A stretch of DNA of 64,000 nt from Eublepharis macularius (lineage: Eukaryota > Chordata > Lepidosauria > Squamata > Eublepharidae): the NCBI RefSeq assembly GCF_028583425.1, contig NC_072790.1, positions 16,212,552-16,276,551 on the forward strand. Direction: 5' to 3'. Made by a program: the position numbers and the translations under genes. Positions 45,263 through 58,080 of the stretch are shown here, one piece after another. The notes beneath the pieces were generated by a model that saw only the letters and a program-made list of their open reading frames with translations, was not told the DNA's origin and searched no databases. How positions within the stretch are numbered: position 1 is the first letter of the stretch; each line of letters begins with the position of its first letter.

Positions 45263-45590
45263 CCTCCATTCATTAATTCATTCACTCCATCATTGAAACC
45301 ATTTTTCGGCGGCCTTTCCACCCAAATAGGGCCCCCGAGACAGCAAACATTTGAATGTTAAAACAACATTTTAAAATAATATATTAAATCATTCAACAAA
45401 AGCATGTAACACATACACACGGGACGCCAGAACCAGGAAGAAGGGACAATAACAGTTGTTGGAGGCAGGCCAAATGAAACAAAAAAAGTCTTCCCCGCAC
45501 TGGCAGGAGACATCAATCGAGAGAGGAGAGGAAGAAAACATAAGCTCCTTTGGGTCCCCAATGGGCAGAAGGGCAGAGTATAAATGAAGT
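45263..45590 (-). mobile_element. LINE 3' end, antisense, diverged
   Basis: 'attcattaattcattcactcc...tttcggcggcctttccaccc' then A-rich UTR. Weak match to the other antisense LINE ends. Confidence 0.45.
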
Positions 45591-45735
45591 AAATTAATAT
45601 ATCAGTTCTCTGATCAATATATTACCTGCTTAATCGAATTCAAGAGATGCCAAATGTGGATTGTGACTGCAGCTGTGTTATATTCACATTTTCTATTTCT
45701 CTCCCTGTCCCCAAACAAGGACAAGCTGAGTAAAG

Positions 45736-45945
45736 AGTCCAGTCGCACCTTTAAGACTAACTTTATAGTAGCATAAGCTGACGATGCATCTGACGAAGAG
45801 AGCTGTGGTTCTCAAAAGCTGACAATGCATCTGATGAAGAGGGCTGTGGTTCTCGAAAGCTTATGCTACAATAAAATTTGGTTAGTCTTAAAGGTGCTAC
45901 CTCCTTACTATTTTGCTACTACAGACTAACATGGCTAACTTCTCT
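45736..45945. mobile_element. inverted-repeat interspersed element ('cgcaccttta' type)
   Basis: 'gagtccagtcgcacctttaagactaacttt...' and 'ggttagtcttaaaggtgctacctc' are inverted. The centre carries two copies of 'gcatctgatgaagagggctgtggttctc'-type sequence, a small internal tandem duplication (45783-45822 and 45827-45862). Confidence 0.85.
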
Positions 45946-46499
45946 GGAGCTGTGTATGGAAACTGGCCGGCACAAAATGGCAGAAATGCCCACCCATCTC
46001 GTGAGGTTCATCCACGCCCTGTGGCATTGTCTGCTGGCATCTGTTCAGGCAGAAGTGGGTGTGCTATCCTCCCCCCTCCCAGGCATGGAGACTCCCTGCT
46101 CTGCTGAACCTTCACTAGGCCACAGACAGCAGCAACCTCCAACCTGCCTCTTTCCTTTGCTTTCTTATGGGCAACAGCAAGTCCAGAGCACTGAGCGCCA
46201 CAGGTAAAGGCACCTTAGGCACCGTTTGCAAAATAGGTAGTGCCTCCAATTTGGAAGCCAAATGGGTGTGTGGTTCCAGTCCAGTTCGCCGTTCCCCAAA
46301 GCTGGTGAAGTCTGGAGAATGCTGCCCTTCCCCCACGCTTTCCCAAACTCTCCAGGGCTGCTGGCGTGATGTTGCCATCATGTGATCCGATGTGCCCAGC
46401 ACAGCCATGATTCGTGTACCCAAGAAAGAGCCTCCGCATTGTGGTGTGGAGTATTAGACCAGCTCCGTGCCTTAAGTGCCAGCTCTTGTCAACAAGCCC
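45946..46499. other. intergenic, no recognised gene
   Basis: Moderately GC-rich with overlapping frames on both strands (up to 166 codons on the minus strand, 46215-46715) that show no recognisable domain. Confidence 0.4.
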
Positions 46500-46645
46500 A
46501 CGGCAACTGAGCCAGGCAAAGAGACATCCGTGACCTGGATGGGCCACACTACCCTGATCAATGGAAAACAAATCCTCCCTTGCTTTGAGAACACCATGAG
46601 GAGTTACCATAAGTTGGCTATGACTCGATGACCCTTTAGACACAA
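46500..46645 (+). mobile_element. Bov-B-tailed SINE remnant
   Basis: 'ccttgctttgagaacaccatgaggagttaccataagttggctatgactcgatgac' matches the tail of the 5S-derived SINE at 19050. The head is not recognisable. Confidence 0.55.
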
Positions 46646-46651
46646 AACAAA

Positions 46652-46810
46652 TTAGTTTCAGGTGGGTAGCCATGTTGGTCTGCAGTAGAAGAGCAAGAAT
46701 CAGGTCCAGTAGCACCGTAAAGATGAACTAGATTTCCAGGGTATGAGCTTTGGAGAATCAAAGCTCCCATATTCAGACATTCATCAGACAAAGGGAACTA
46801 CTGGACCCTG
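46652..46810. mobile_element. inverted-repeat interspersed element, diverged
   Basis: 'ggtccagtagcaccgtaaagatgaactagatttccagggtatgagcttt' followed by 'gacattcatcagacaaaggg'. Recognisable as the same family but diverged, with the right arm lost. Confidence 0.65.
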
Positions 46811-46914
46811 GTTTTGCACAAGAAACAAATGTAGCTTAACTCACCAGATCACAGCAGGAGCTTTCTTGCTTCTTCTCATTTCTTTTCTGCTGAAATGCAG
46901 GCAAAGCCATAACA

Positions 46915-47055
46915 AAGGAGCTGCGGTGCAGTGGCAGAGCATCTGCTTGGTGTGTAGAACGTCCCTGGTTCAATCCCTGGTGTCTCCAGGTAGGAGATGA
47001 TGTGAAAAACGTCTGCCTGAGACCCTGGAGAACTTGAGTGGACAATACTGGCTTT
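46915..47055 (+). mobile_element. tRNA-derived SINE of a second type
   Basis: 'tgcggtgcagtggcagagcatctgcttgg' is an A-box-containing tRNA-like head. 'ggttcaatccc' at 46967-46977 is a perfect B box. The body 'gtctgcctgagaccctggagaac' and 'gggtctgactcagg' differ from the other SINE type. No tRNA 3' half, so not a tRNA gene. Confidence 0.8.
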
Positions 47056-47327
47056 GGGTCTGACTCAGGGCACATTAGTGAGCAGAGTCCAGGTGCCCTT
47101 GATGCAGCAGTTGCAGAGAATTTTTGGAGACCCAGCAATCACACAGCAGTTATGGAGAATTTTTAAAGTCTGCAAAGGGCCAATTGGGCTTGGGATGGCA
47201 GCACGGGAAGGAGGGCGCTTGCCTCCCCCTGCACCATTTTCCTGAGCTGAAATCTTCAGGTGTGTGTGTGTAATTGTCCCATTTTGGAGCTGCCCAGGCC
47301 TTGCCTCCATATCGCCAAGAATTTTCC

Positions 47328-47740
47328 AAGTTGTATTTATGTTATTTATTCATTGGAGTTATTCTCCGCTCTCTCAGCGAGTGGGCTCAGAGCAGATCAC
47401 AAAACAGATAAACAAGTTTACAATAAAATCAGCATTAAAAAGCATAAAAACCAGTTTACACAATAAAATTTGATGGTCATCAATATTGCTTAACCGTGGT
47501 TCAAAAACATCCCCTGAGATGGGAGTGAGCAGACAACATCGATATATTGGTGGAGGAACTGAGGGTGGGAGCGGGGTTCTAACCCCCTCAAAGGAAGACC
47601 AGCAGAAGAGCCCACCGCCCACCTCGACCTCAACCATATGCCTGGTGGAACATCTCTGCCTTGCAGGCCTGGAGGAAGGAGTTAGCAGCCCTATCCAGGG
47701 TGTGAGTCAATCAAGGAATCTTCAGGAACGGTATATGCGC
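47328..47740 (-). mobile_element. LINE 3' end, antisense
   Basis: 'tatttatgttatttattcattggagttattctccgctctctcagcgagtgggctcagagc' and, further along, 'tggtggaacatctctgccttgcaggcctggaggaagg', wording seen in squamate LINE ends. Confidence 0.6.
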
Positions 47741-47944
47741 AATGGAATTACCTGCACTGGGTGAGAATATCAGCAAAAATTGCACTCCCTTTCTGGGCCA
47801 TTGGAACTGCCGATGGACTGGCACCGTTGGATCCAGCCCTAATTCTTTAGAAGAGGTGAGGGCTCAATGAGAGACCCGGAATTCTGTCCCTAATCCTTGA
47901 TTTTGTAATGGTGGGGTCATGGACATACTCCAGCAATTGCTTAG

Positions 47945-48200
47945 GCAGCCTGTATAATGTAGTGGCTTGAGTGTCAAATCAGGCTATGGGAGATAAGGGT
48001 TTGAATCTTCGCTTTGCCGTGGAAACTGGCCGGGTGAACTTGGACCAGTCCAACATTCTCAGCCTAACCTACCTCAAAGGGTTGTGGTCATGAGGATAAA
48101 ATGAAGGAAAGGAGAAAATGTGGTAAGTGTCTTTGGATCCTCCTTGAGGGACAAATTTATCTAAATAAGTATTTGTCTAAATAAGATAAGCATTTAAAAA
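47945..48200 (+). mobile_element. tRNA-derived SINE
   Basis: 'gcctgtataatgtagtggcttgagtgtcaaatcagg', B-box relic 'ggtttgaatct', body 'ccgtggaaactggccgggtgaacttggaccagtcc...ctcagcctaacctacctcaaagggttgtggtcatgaggataaaatg'. Confidence 0.82.
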
Positions 48201-49259
48201 TTATTTTTAAAATATTTATTTTCCGTTCTCCTGATCTAGGCTTTGACAACTATGCATGCCAATGAAGTCATGTGCCTGAAGGAGACTTCTGTGAGATGGG
48301 TATCACTTTGACCGTCTCTACTGGACAGGTGTGAACATTCTAGAGCACCCCTTAAAAGAAACAGAAGCTGAAATCTACCCTCTCCCCACCCACACAGGAG
48401 TAACCGTTCATTTTTTAATCTTTCCCTTATTTCCTCCCTGCCTAATTTATTGAATTTTTAGAGGTTGTCTATGTACAAAACCACATCTGTTTTCCTAGTC
48501 TTAAATTATCCACTGACCAAAATTACAGAAACAGTTTTTTTTAATAAAATAGCAGGGAGGGGATTCCAGATAGTATCATCCAAGTATTATTGTGAACAGC
48601 TTGAGCCTCATTGTGAACAGCCTTTTGATCCTAAACACAGGGACACAGAAGTAAATACCATTTATTTCATTTGAACTTTTTTTTTTCCTTCTGAGGAACT
48701 CAGCCTAAAAAACATGTTAAAAATCAAAAGGTGCCACGAGTTAAATGAAGGTGCAAATTTGATGGATATTTTCAGTAAATATGTGAAATATATTCAAACA
48801 GAACAATGTAGCACCAAAAATACAGCATTTAATTTTTAAAAGTTCTACCCCACATTACCAACCAGCTTTTCTCTATTTTTTAAAAGTAAAACTGTGTCTA
48901 TTTTGTCAAAGTCCCCCCAAATGGAGAAGCCCTGGGGGGGGGGGGCAAAACATGAAACCTTTTGCATTTTCCCAGTAAAATATTTATTTGCTAAGTTGTT
49001 TTTCCAACTACAGAATATTCCTAGGCAAAAATAAAACTGCTGAAACTTTGCGTCCGTTTAGAAATTCGAATATCCCGATATTTTTGGAAGGAATTTCCAT
49101 TCGTTTCAATGGCACTTCCAGGAAAATCGCTGAATGTTACAGAGAGCTCAGAGAATTGGAATGGGGGTGGGTGGGAATGGAGAAGAAAATCTTTTAAAGT
49201 TCCCACATACAGGCGGTTTAATCTTTGGAACCTATTAGGAGACTATTTTCTCTTCAGCA
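48201..49259. other. repeat-poor AT-rich DNA, candidate conserved non-coding sequence
   Basis: No mobile element recognised. It includes a G run at 48935-48945. It marks the transition from repeat-rich DNA to the GC-rich block. Conservation cannot be tested here. Confidence 0.35.
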
Positions 49260-52080
49260 TTAATTACGCTTAATTACCTCCCCTTTTTTCTCAACCTGCC
49301 CTTTGGTAAAGCCCGTTTGCAACTCTTGTTTCGATTCACTTCCTTCGCTGTCGTTCCATAGGCTTCGGAGACGCCAGATCACCTCCGATCCAAATCCTGC
49401 CTGGTTCTGGATCCCAAATTTTCTGATATTCAGGTGGACTGGAGAAAGAGAGCGGGGGATTCGCCTGGGAAATGGTCCCCGTGTGAATGAGAGCGAGAGG
49501 GGCCCCCTCCCTGGGTGACTTTGTTTCTCTAATGCAGCGGAATTACTTTTCAACTCGGGCAACAACGAGGTCCCGTTCTTTGAAGTGAGGCGGCCCCGCT
49601 GGTCTTGGCTGGGGGAGCAAAACACCCCCCAATTGTTTCCTGCGCGTTGTGTAGGTGCGCCCCACAATCTGGTTATGGGGGAAACGTGACGTTTTCCGAG
49701 GAGGAATTTGGGGGTCGGTTTCTGGGCGCAGGCTGGGCAGGGCAGGGGCAGGACTGGCTCCAGAGGCGCGCTCCAGTCGGGCAGAGGCTGCGTGTCCCTC
49801 TGCGATTCTCCCATCTCACATGAGCCAGCTCCGGGCGCTCCGAGCGGACCTGGGGAAAGGCCGGCGGTCTGGAGCGGAGGGAGGGGGCTTCGGCTATCCT
49901 CGCGGGGTGGGTTGGAAGCCTGGCTCTCCGCCGCCGCCCGCCCTCCCCCCCGGGGGGCCGGCCTTGCTTTCCGGGGCCTGAGGAAAGGCGACCCGGTGGC
50001 TGTTGCGGGATCGGATCGCCTCGGCTGGAGAGGAACCGGCGCCTCGGCTGGCACCCGGGGCAGCGTCCGAAAATCTGACGTTGGCAAGTCAGGGCGGAGA
50101 AAGCATCAGGCGACCCAAAGCAGGCGCCTCCTTTCTTTTCGCTAGGGAAGGGGTGCGAGAGAGGGGGGGGGGGAGAAAGGGAGACGTCACCCCAAAAAAT
50201 CCGTCTTCGCCGCGCGTTTTCACTGCTGCGTGTTTTCACTGCGCCTCGACGTCCAGTCCCAGCCGCCCAGAAGCGCATTTCAAGCTTCGAGCCCACCGGA
50301 GACCCTCGGGAAAGCCCCCGAAAGTCCTCCCGCGCTCTGGATTTCGACGCCTCCCCCCCCCCCCAGCCCCTTCTTCCTCAAACTTTGGCTCTTCGGGCAG
50401 CCGGTCTGGCCCGTCGCCCTTCCGTCTCCGCCCGTGGCTTCTTAGAGGGAAATCGCGCAGGGGCTGCGGGCGCTCATCACTCGGAGGCGAGGGCGCTTGG
50501 CACCGGGGCAGCCCCTGCCTGCCGCCGGGGGCGCACCCCGGGGGGCCAAAGGCAGAGCCCCCTCGCCTCCCTCTCCACTGGAAGTCCGCCAGGCGCCCCC
50601 GCAGCCTTTGCCCGCCGCCTCCCCTGACGCGGAGCAAACCAGCCCGCGCTGCGCTCTCGCTCCCCGGTCGTGCCGTCGGCGGTCCGGGCGGGAGAATTTC
50701 GTGGCTCTCTAGCCTGGCTGCAGGAGTCCATCCCGCGGCCCCAGCCCCGCCAGCGCCCGCTCCGGAGGGGGCCCCTTTCCACCCCCGCCCTCCCGCCCGC
50801 CTGCGCCCCGGCTCCCCGGCTCCCTCCTCGACCTCGGGGCTCCAGCGCCGCCTCGGCTGGGGCTCCCCCTTGCCGGCTAGGCTCTCCTCCTCCTCCTCCT
50901 CCTCGCCCGACCGCCCTGCCTGGACGGGGCTCTCGGCCCCTCCGGCATCCCCCCTCCCCACACACCCCCAGCTGTGGCTCCTGCTTTCCCGCCGCGGGCA
51001 GAACAGTCCTGCGTGGGCAGTCGAAGGCGCCCGTCGTTTGCGCGACGGCCACGGCAGAAACGGGCCGGAAAGCAAGCGGGGGGCTCCGGCTCTGGCCGGC
51101 TCAGCCCCGTGAGAAGGCCTGTTGGGCTCTGCGGTGGGGCTGGACTCAACCCCCGCTGCAAGCCGCCGGGCTCAGGCAGGAGCAGTTCCGCCAGGGATCG
51201 CTGCATCAAACCCTTTGCGGGGAGGAGTGGCGGGGGGATGGGGGGAGCAATGGCTGGCTGCTAGGGTTGCCAGCCTCCAGGTGGTGACTGGAGAGCTCTT
51301 GGAATTTCTTCCCCTGGAGAAAATGGCTGCTTTGCAGGGTGGGTTCTGTGGCATTATACCCTGACGAGGTATAATGCCACAGAATGCCCTCTCCTCCCCC
51401 AATCCCCGCCCTTCCCAGGCTCCACCCCAAAATCTCCAGGATTTTCCCCGGCCTGTAGTTGGCAACCTGGTTCTGGAGACACAACCGGCTCGGGCGTGCC
51501 TCTGGTTGATTTGCAAGGGTGTTGCTAAATCGCAACCCAGCAAGCCAGGCCAGGCTTCGGAGCCTGGCTCTGGTCCACGCCCTCGGGTCGGCTGGCTTCC
51601 AGGAAAGGAGCCAGGCGTCCGGCGAGCGAGACCCAGCGGGTCGTGTGAACGGGCAGGAGGCTGAAGTCGGCAGGGGCGCCCCTGAGCCTCGGGAGAAGGC
51701 AGGCGAGCCCCCTCGGGGGGAATCTGCCCGGGCACCAAGGGGCCTCTCTTGTACCATATCGGCGGCGCACAGACATTGAGACGGGGGAGGGGGCTACAGA
51801 CCTCTTTGGAATTGCTCGGCTTGGAAGGATGCGAGGCACAGAGAGGGGGCTCCGGGACCATGCATCGCGGGGGAAGGGGGATAGCAGCCGCGGTGCGCCG
51901 ACCCAACGGCCGGATCGAGCCTGGAGACACCTGGCCCAGCAAAAGGATAAGGGCAGCAGAGGAAAGTACCCCCACCCCACCCGCCTGGCTCTTTTGTCCA
52001 GCCGGGCCACCCCGGTTCTCCAAAGCCCAGCTGGGTTTGGGCTGGGGCGGGCCTGAAGCACACAGACAGGCGCGCTCCTG
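49260..52080. promoter_or_regulatory. CpG-island-like GC-rich block 1
   Basis: The sequence changes from AT-rich to strongly GC-rich with dense CpG, densest at about 49860-51100. Long frames are open on both strands (up to 369 codons plus, 306 minus) and rich in Pro, Ala, Arg, Gly and Ser with no domain, as expected of GC-rich DNA. It could hold a promoter, for example of a non-coding RNA in the MEIS1 flank; I see no exon structure to prove it. A MITE-C copy lies inside at 51264-51468. Confidence 0.6.
51264..51468 (+). mobile_element. MITE-C with a new 17-bp inverted repeat
   Basis: It runs from 'agggttgccagcctccagg' to 'tagttggcaacct'. 'ttctgtggcattatacc' (51344-51360) is followed after 7 bp by its exact reverse complement (51368-51384). 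Other MITE-C copies lack the second arm at this point. The only near-complete mobile element noticed in the GC-rich block. Confidence 0.85.
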
Positions 52081-52087
52081 AGCTCCT

Positions 52088-52204
<117 letters not shown>

Positions 52205-53410
52205 ATTCACGCACAATCACCCTGCTCCGCTGCCTGGGTTTTTTGTTTGTTTGTTCGTTTCATGGAATTTTTTTAAAAAGGACGATCAGACCTAACTTAA
52301 TAGTGAAAATCTCCCAGTTTTTCTACAATTAAGACGAGGGGCAGGAAAAACCCCACATTTGAGAGGAGGGGGAAATTATTTATACTTTTGACATTTAAAG
52401 GAGCATAATTAATTTGTCCTGCTTGCATTAACATTGTTGGGGAAGGGACCGCGCCATCGAGGCAGCAAAACTAGAGCGGGGGAAGGGGGGGTCGCTCGCC
52501 TTGCAGCTCGAGCCCCCCCTTTCAGATCTGTAATCAATCACTGGCGTAGGAGGCAGGAAAATGGTAAAGATTCGATAGATTAAAATGCAAATGAAAGGTA
52601 GAATAAGAAACATTAACATGGCAATCAAAGATTTAATAACCGTAAATCAAGGGGGGTTGTTTCAGCTGCAGTGCGTATGCTTTAAAAGCACACACACACT
52701 CACACTCACACTGAGGTTCGTTTTGTAAATACAGAATCTATAAGATCCAAAACTTTAAAAACGTTTGGAGCATACGCGCTGGCACGAAAAACCATCCCCC
52801 TTTCGAAAATACCCGTTCATCGGAAGGAGAGAAGAAATCTCCCCTTCCAAGAGACATTTAAAAAGGAAAAAAAAAACGCCGTAAAAATTCTCTAACAGAA
52901 TAAAAATCCTAGTTGCAAACGAGAGCAAGTGTCCGTCGGTTCACACGACTCTAGTACAGGTCTAGATTGGGGGAAGGGGTGAGAGAGACGTGGAAAAGCC
53001 AGGGATAGAAGAAGACATTGGATTTACACCCGGACTGATTTATTAGTCGAGAATTGTCATTTTCAAATCGGAAAGAAGGTCCCGCTCCCAAACTGTCCTC
53101 GGTGTATCCGCTAAGCAGAAATAATTAATTACAAGTCTGTAATTCCAGAAGTTTTTAGCTTTTAAACAAAAAAAAATTCTAACTAGGGGCAATTGTCGAC
53201 TGGTGAATTGATAAGGGAAACAGTTACCAAAACGACGACTTTGGGCTGCATTTACAATTCAGTTCGAGCCAAGGCACAGTTACCATTCCGTCGATTTACC
53301 AGAAATTTGCGCCTAAATTGATTGCCGTGTTTTTAGGCACCTACGGCTTTTCGGCGGGGCTGGGATCCCATCACCAAATGAATTCTGAACTGAGTCCCCC
53401 TTTCACCCCA
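52205..53410. promoter_or_regulatory. repeat-poor AT-rich island, candidate enhancer
   Basis: Lies between GC-rich blocks and is free of recognisable mobile elements. Homeodomain-type motifs are visible: ATCAATCA at 52533-52540 (the inverse of TGATTGAT, a PBX-type site), ATGCAAAT at 52585-52592 (a POU octamer) and several TAAT cores. The function is inferred only from motif content and position 9-10 kb beyond the 3' end of MEIS1. Confidence 0.4.
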
Positions 53411-55189
53411 TCTTTAAGGAAGTCAGTGTTAAGGAAGTGTAAATTGTGTCGACACTGGCTTCTGTGTTTAAGAATCGCAGCCTTCGACTTCATGCGCGTT
53501 GCAGCCCCAGTCCGGTCACATTCACACGCAGACATTCCAAGCGAGGCGGCCAAGAGCACCGGTGGGACTCGGAGAATGCTTCTACACTCCACTCCGGCGC
53601 AAGTCAGGGCCTCAATTCCGCATTGGGTTCATTTTGAAGCGCCTTTGTTTTTCTTTCGGGGTTTTTGAAAAGCGCAGTAGAATGGGACTGGTGGGAGGCG
53701 AGGGATTTCTTAGGCTGAGGAAGAATTTCCAACACATCACCTTTCGGGTCTTGAAAAAGAAAGCGATTTCACTTTTCCCACTTATCCAAGGGGGGGTTTA
53801 AAAGGAGAGATGCCAGGGTCCAAGAAAGATGCCTTTCTTCCCAAAGCTCTTGGGGTCCTGAAATATCAAGCGGTTAACATTTCCCACTCCTTCCAGTGCC
53901 TTTTTTAAAGAAGAGAGATGCCAAGCGCGTGCGAGGTCTTACTTCCCAAAGCTCTGCCTCAAATGCCGGGGAAATGTTATTCCTCTTCTCTGCTAGAGGG
54001 TCCACTCCGCAGGACAAAGAATGCACCAAACAGAAAAACACGCGAGGACCGGATCGCACCCTTCGGGCAGGGCTGGACCAGATTCTCTTATTTTCATGGA
54101 AGTTGTTGGACGGGAATCGACAGGACGTCGCCCCGAACCAAACGGGCCCCGGCGTTTAGAGACACAACGTTAGACTCAGACGTGTTTGTGTGTGTGTTTG
54201 TGTGTGTGTTACCCAGACCTGGCTTGGGTCTCCTCGTGGATTTTACCTTTACCTGAAACAAGTTCCACCAACCCCCCCCCCCTCCAGGCCCCAGGCTGAC
54301 AAAGGGATTTCGCTTCGAGCTGGAGGGGGAAATATGGATAGATCCCCTCCTTTCTTTATTCATTCTTCAGGCGATCTAATCCAGACCTGGAGCTTGCCCT
54401 TCATGGGAGGGAGGGTGCCAGAGGGGCTAGAAAAGTGGGGTTTTAACTGGAGGGCCTGAAAGCGCTGGGGGGCTCCGCTATGCGCTTCCCGAGAGGGCCT
54501 TCGTCGATTTCCCTGCGGAGCTTCAGTCATCCAAACGGGGGGGGGGGTGCAGGAAAAAAGAGCCCCGGGGATCGTTCCCAACTTTCATCTGCCCGCTTCT
54601 GATAGCCGCCCACGCCCCTTTTTTTCCCTGCAGCCCAAGGGGGGAAATTGCAAGGTCGGTGTTTGCAGCCAAAGAACCCCCGAGCCCTGCAAGGGAAGGG
54701 AAGGGAAGGGGCGTCTGGTGCGGATCGGGTGTTCCTAACAGGCGCAGCGAGCAGATCGCGCGCGTTTCTTCTGAAATCCGCTTCCTCAGACGCGCGTTTG
54801 TTGTGCTGTAATTTTTTTTGTTAAAGATAGGGACAAAATAGCACTTGGGCATCTCCTGACCCCACCAGGCAGGGCCCGCTTTCATTGATCATCTCCCCCC
54901 CCCGCCTCCCCCTCCCTTTATGAGATAATGCAATTACAAACATCAATAAGGAGCTGCGAGGGGAATCATTATGCGGTGACAGTGATAAATGACGGTGCAG
55001 AAATAGCAGGCGCTTTTTTTTTTGCTTCTAACAATCCAGGAGCCCAGGGGCTCGGGGGGGGGGGGGGGCTGAACGCAGTCACCAAGGAAACAGATGACAT
55101 CCAAAATGGCACCAAGGGGGGGGGGGCACGGCCCTTTTCTTTTGCCTTTCCCTCGCCTTCTTCTTTCTGTCCCCCTTATTCCAAAGAGC
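53411..55189. promoter_or_regulatory. candidate regulatory island with MEIS/PBX-HOX site
   Basis: Mixed-composition, repeat-poor DNA. The stretch 54918-55010 stands out: in it TGACAG (54977-54982, MEIS/PREP half) abuts TGATAAAT (54983-54990, PBX-HOX half), with ATGACGG following. Homopolymers occur nearby (for example T9 at 55014-55022 and the G run at 55055-55068). No coding signal. Confidence 0.4.
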
Positions 55190-55619
55190 TGCTTTTGCTT
55201 TTAGGAACAGCTGCGGCGCAGGCTTGGCGCGACTTCGCACATTAAAGCCAGGGGAGTCCCGCCCCCCCCCCCCCCTCTCCGGCCACTACATAAAATGCAA
55301 AGCTGCCGCCGATTGCCTGGGAGTTTATTAACTGCCTGTGCAGCCAGAACCTGGGCAAGCTCCGAAAGGCAGCGCGGGGGGATCTGGCAGCGGTCTGAGT
55401 CGGGGGGGGGGGGCTTCAGTCTTCCCGCACGCCCCCCCCCACCCCCCAGCCACAAACGCACCCCGGGAAGCGGTGCAAGCTCGGGGGAGACGGGGCGCCT
55501 CCCTGAGAACCGCGGGAAGCGCGGCCCCTTCCGAGATCCCGGCGGGAGCCGCCTCCGAGCCTTTCGCCAAACAGTAAAAGGCACCCAGAGCCCGGCCAAG
55601 GAAAGGCACGTTGGGGAGA

Positions 55620-55620
<1 letters not shown>
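55190..55620. promoter_or_regulatory. CpG-rich block 2
   Basis: GC-rich with frequent CpG, long C and G runs (55260-55276, 55401-55412) and an AT-rich 'ctacataaaatgcaaagc' at about 55286-55303. Could be a promoter, but no exon or transcript evidence is present. Confidence 0.4.
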
Positions 55621-56212
<592 letters not shown>

Positions 56213-58023
56213 CGAACCCCAAGACCGCGGCCCTGCCTTTGGCCTCCTGCGCTCTCGGCGTCATCTTGCAACAGCGCAGCGCTAGGCAGAGTGACTCCAC
56301 TCTCCGCCTAGGCTCCGCAGGGCGAGCCCTTTCTCGGGCCCTTTCGGCAGGGCCGGCGAGTCTGTCCTCCGAGACGCTGAACTTCCCCTTCGGCGGGCCA
56401 GGCGGGCTTCCCACGAGAGAGAGAGTTTGGGATCCGGGGGGGGGGGGGGGACTCATCTCTCCTGGGAAAACTGCTCGCCTCCCCTGGAAAATATGATTTC
56501 CGTTACGGCCCAGTTGCATTGTGGCCACCCTCCCGGCGAAATAATCGCAGGACGGCAGGAGAAGTTGCCCTCCCGGGACTGCAGGGCCACAACTCCTCCA
56601 GAACCCCCGCAGCCCCAGAACAGCCCCCCCAAGCAAAGTGTACGTCGTTCAGGAGGCGAAACTCTGCTTCGGAGGCCACTGTCGGTCGCCCCTGCGGGGA
56701 ACGCCCGGGAGACACGGCGTCTAGTACTGGCGTGGCTGCAAATAAGCGGACAGAAGTCTCGGCCAGCCAATCAACTGGCACTCCCGGTGCCCAAACTGGC
56801 AAGCAACCCCCGCTTACTCCTACGGACAAACAGGCGAGCCACCGACGGGCCCTTGCGTCAAGGCGCATCATAGCTTCCCCACCAGGCAGAAAGAAGAAAA
56901 CGAGGGATTCACACACACACACACACACCAGTTCTTAACATGCCACTTTTTACAATTTCATACGTTTGAAATGTGGCGAGGGTCCTTCGCCTTCGGGGCT
57001 GGGCCTGGCAGCCGGGGAAAGCGAGGGCAGCTCCGGCAGGCTCGAGGGAGCCACCCTGGCGCGGCCTCCACACGCGCAAACGGTGCAAATCCGAGGCAAG
57101 CGGCCCGCTCAGGCGAGGCGCGGTTTCTTCTGGAAGGCCTCGGAGCGAGGGCGGAGGGAGCTCCGGCCTTTCCCAGACCCGCTTCAGAAGGGGCGCTCCC
57201 TTTCTCCCCCCGGAGCCCGCAGGGAAGCTCGCCTGGCCTCTCCGCTGGGTCTGCGACGGAGGTGCAACTTGAGGGCCGGCCGAGGGGCTTGCCAAGCCAG
57301 CCGACGGGGGTCAGATTATCTTGGGGAGGTCAGTGGCGGCGCAACCCTCCGCACCCCCAGTGGGGCGTCTCTGTTCAGGGCGGCCCAGGTCTTCTCTCTG
57401 GGGCAAAGGGGCGCTCCTCCCGCCTGGCACTCTTTGCAAACGAAGCCGGAGGCTCGAAGGGCCCCCTTCTGCAAACTGCTCTCTCGCTCCGGCCAGACAA
57501 ATCCAGAAACACCGCCCCCCCCCCCCCCAGCACTGCCTTCTAATATCACCACCCTTGCCCGAGACCCGAAGGGACGTCGTGCTGTTTTGAATACCCCCCC
57601 CCCCCCACAGCTCTACAAAACCGAGACAAGGAGTCCTCCCATCTTCGCTGACCGCTCGAGAAATCATCCCGGGTTGCATCGCGCAGACTCCTGGCTGTAG
57701 CTCTAGACGGAGGGGGAGAGACGAGGCTCTCCAAAGGAAGCTCGGCCTTTTCTCCCACTCTTACCCACTCCCCCCTCCCCGCCAGCCTTTTGAGCACGAA
57801 GTTTGGGCTCCTCTGGTGGCACCCCCCTCTCCCAAAGCCCTGGCACCAATCGAGCCGCCGGTGGTCTGCAGGACCGAACCGTTTCGCTTCTGTTGGACCA
57901 CGGCTCGAATACAAGGGTGTTTTTTTAAAAACCACCCCCGCCCCAGGCATTTTGCAACAAGTGTCTCGAACTTGGCGCTAAGTTACTCCGCCTGAAGCTT
58001 CGGCTCCGGGGGGCGGGGGGCTC

Positions 58024-58080
58024 TACTAAGGTTGCCAGTGCCAAGCTGGGGAATTCCTGGAGATTTGGGGGGCAGAGTCC
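58024..58080 (-). mobile_element. MITE-C right end, antisense fragment
   Basis: 'aaggttgccagtgccaagctggggaattcctggagatttgggg' is the reverse complement of the family 3' end. The rest is absent. Confidence 0.65.

Noticed and set aside
46915..46990. Possible tRNA gene with a perfect B box
   Set aside because: The anticodon-arm and acceptor 3' half do not form a cloverleaf, and SINE body sequence follows. Called as a tRNA-derived SINE.
50003..51112. 369-codon plus-strand open frame in the GC-rich block
   Set aside because: Low-complexity Pro/Ser/Ala/Arg composition, frames also open on the opposite strand, and no domain or splice signals in a gene-like order. Expected from CpG-rich DNA.
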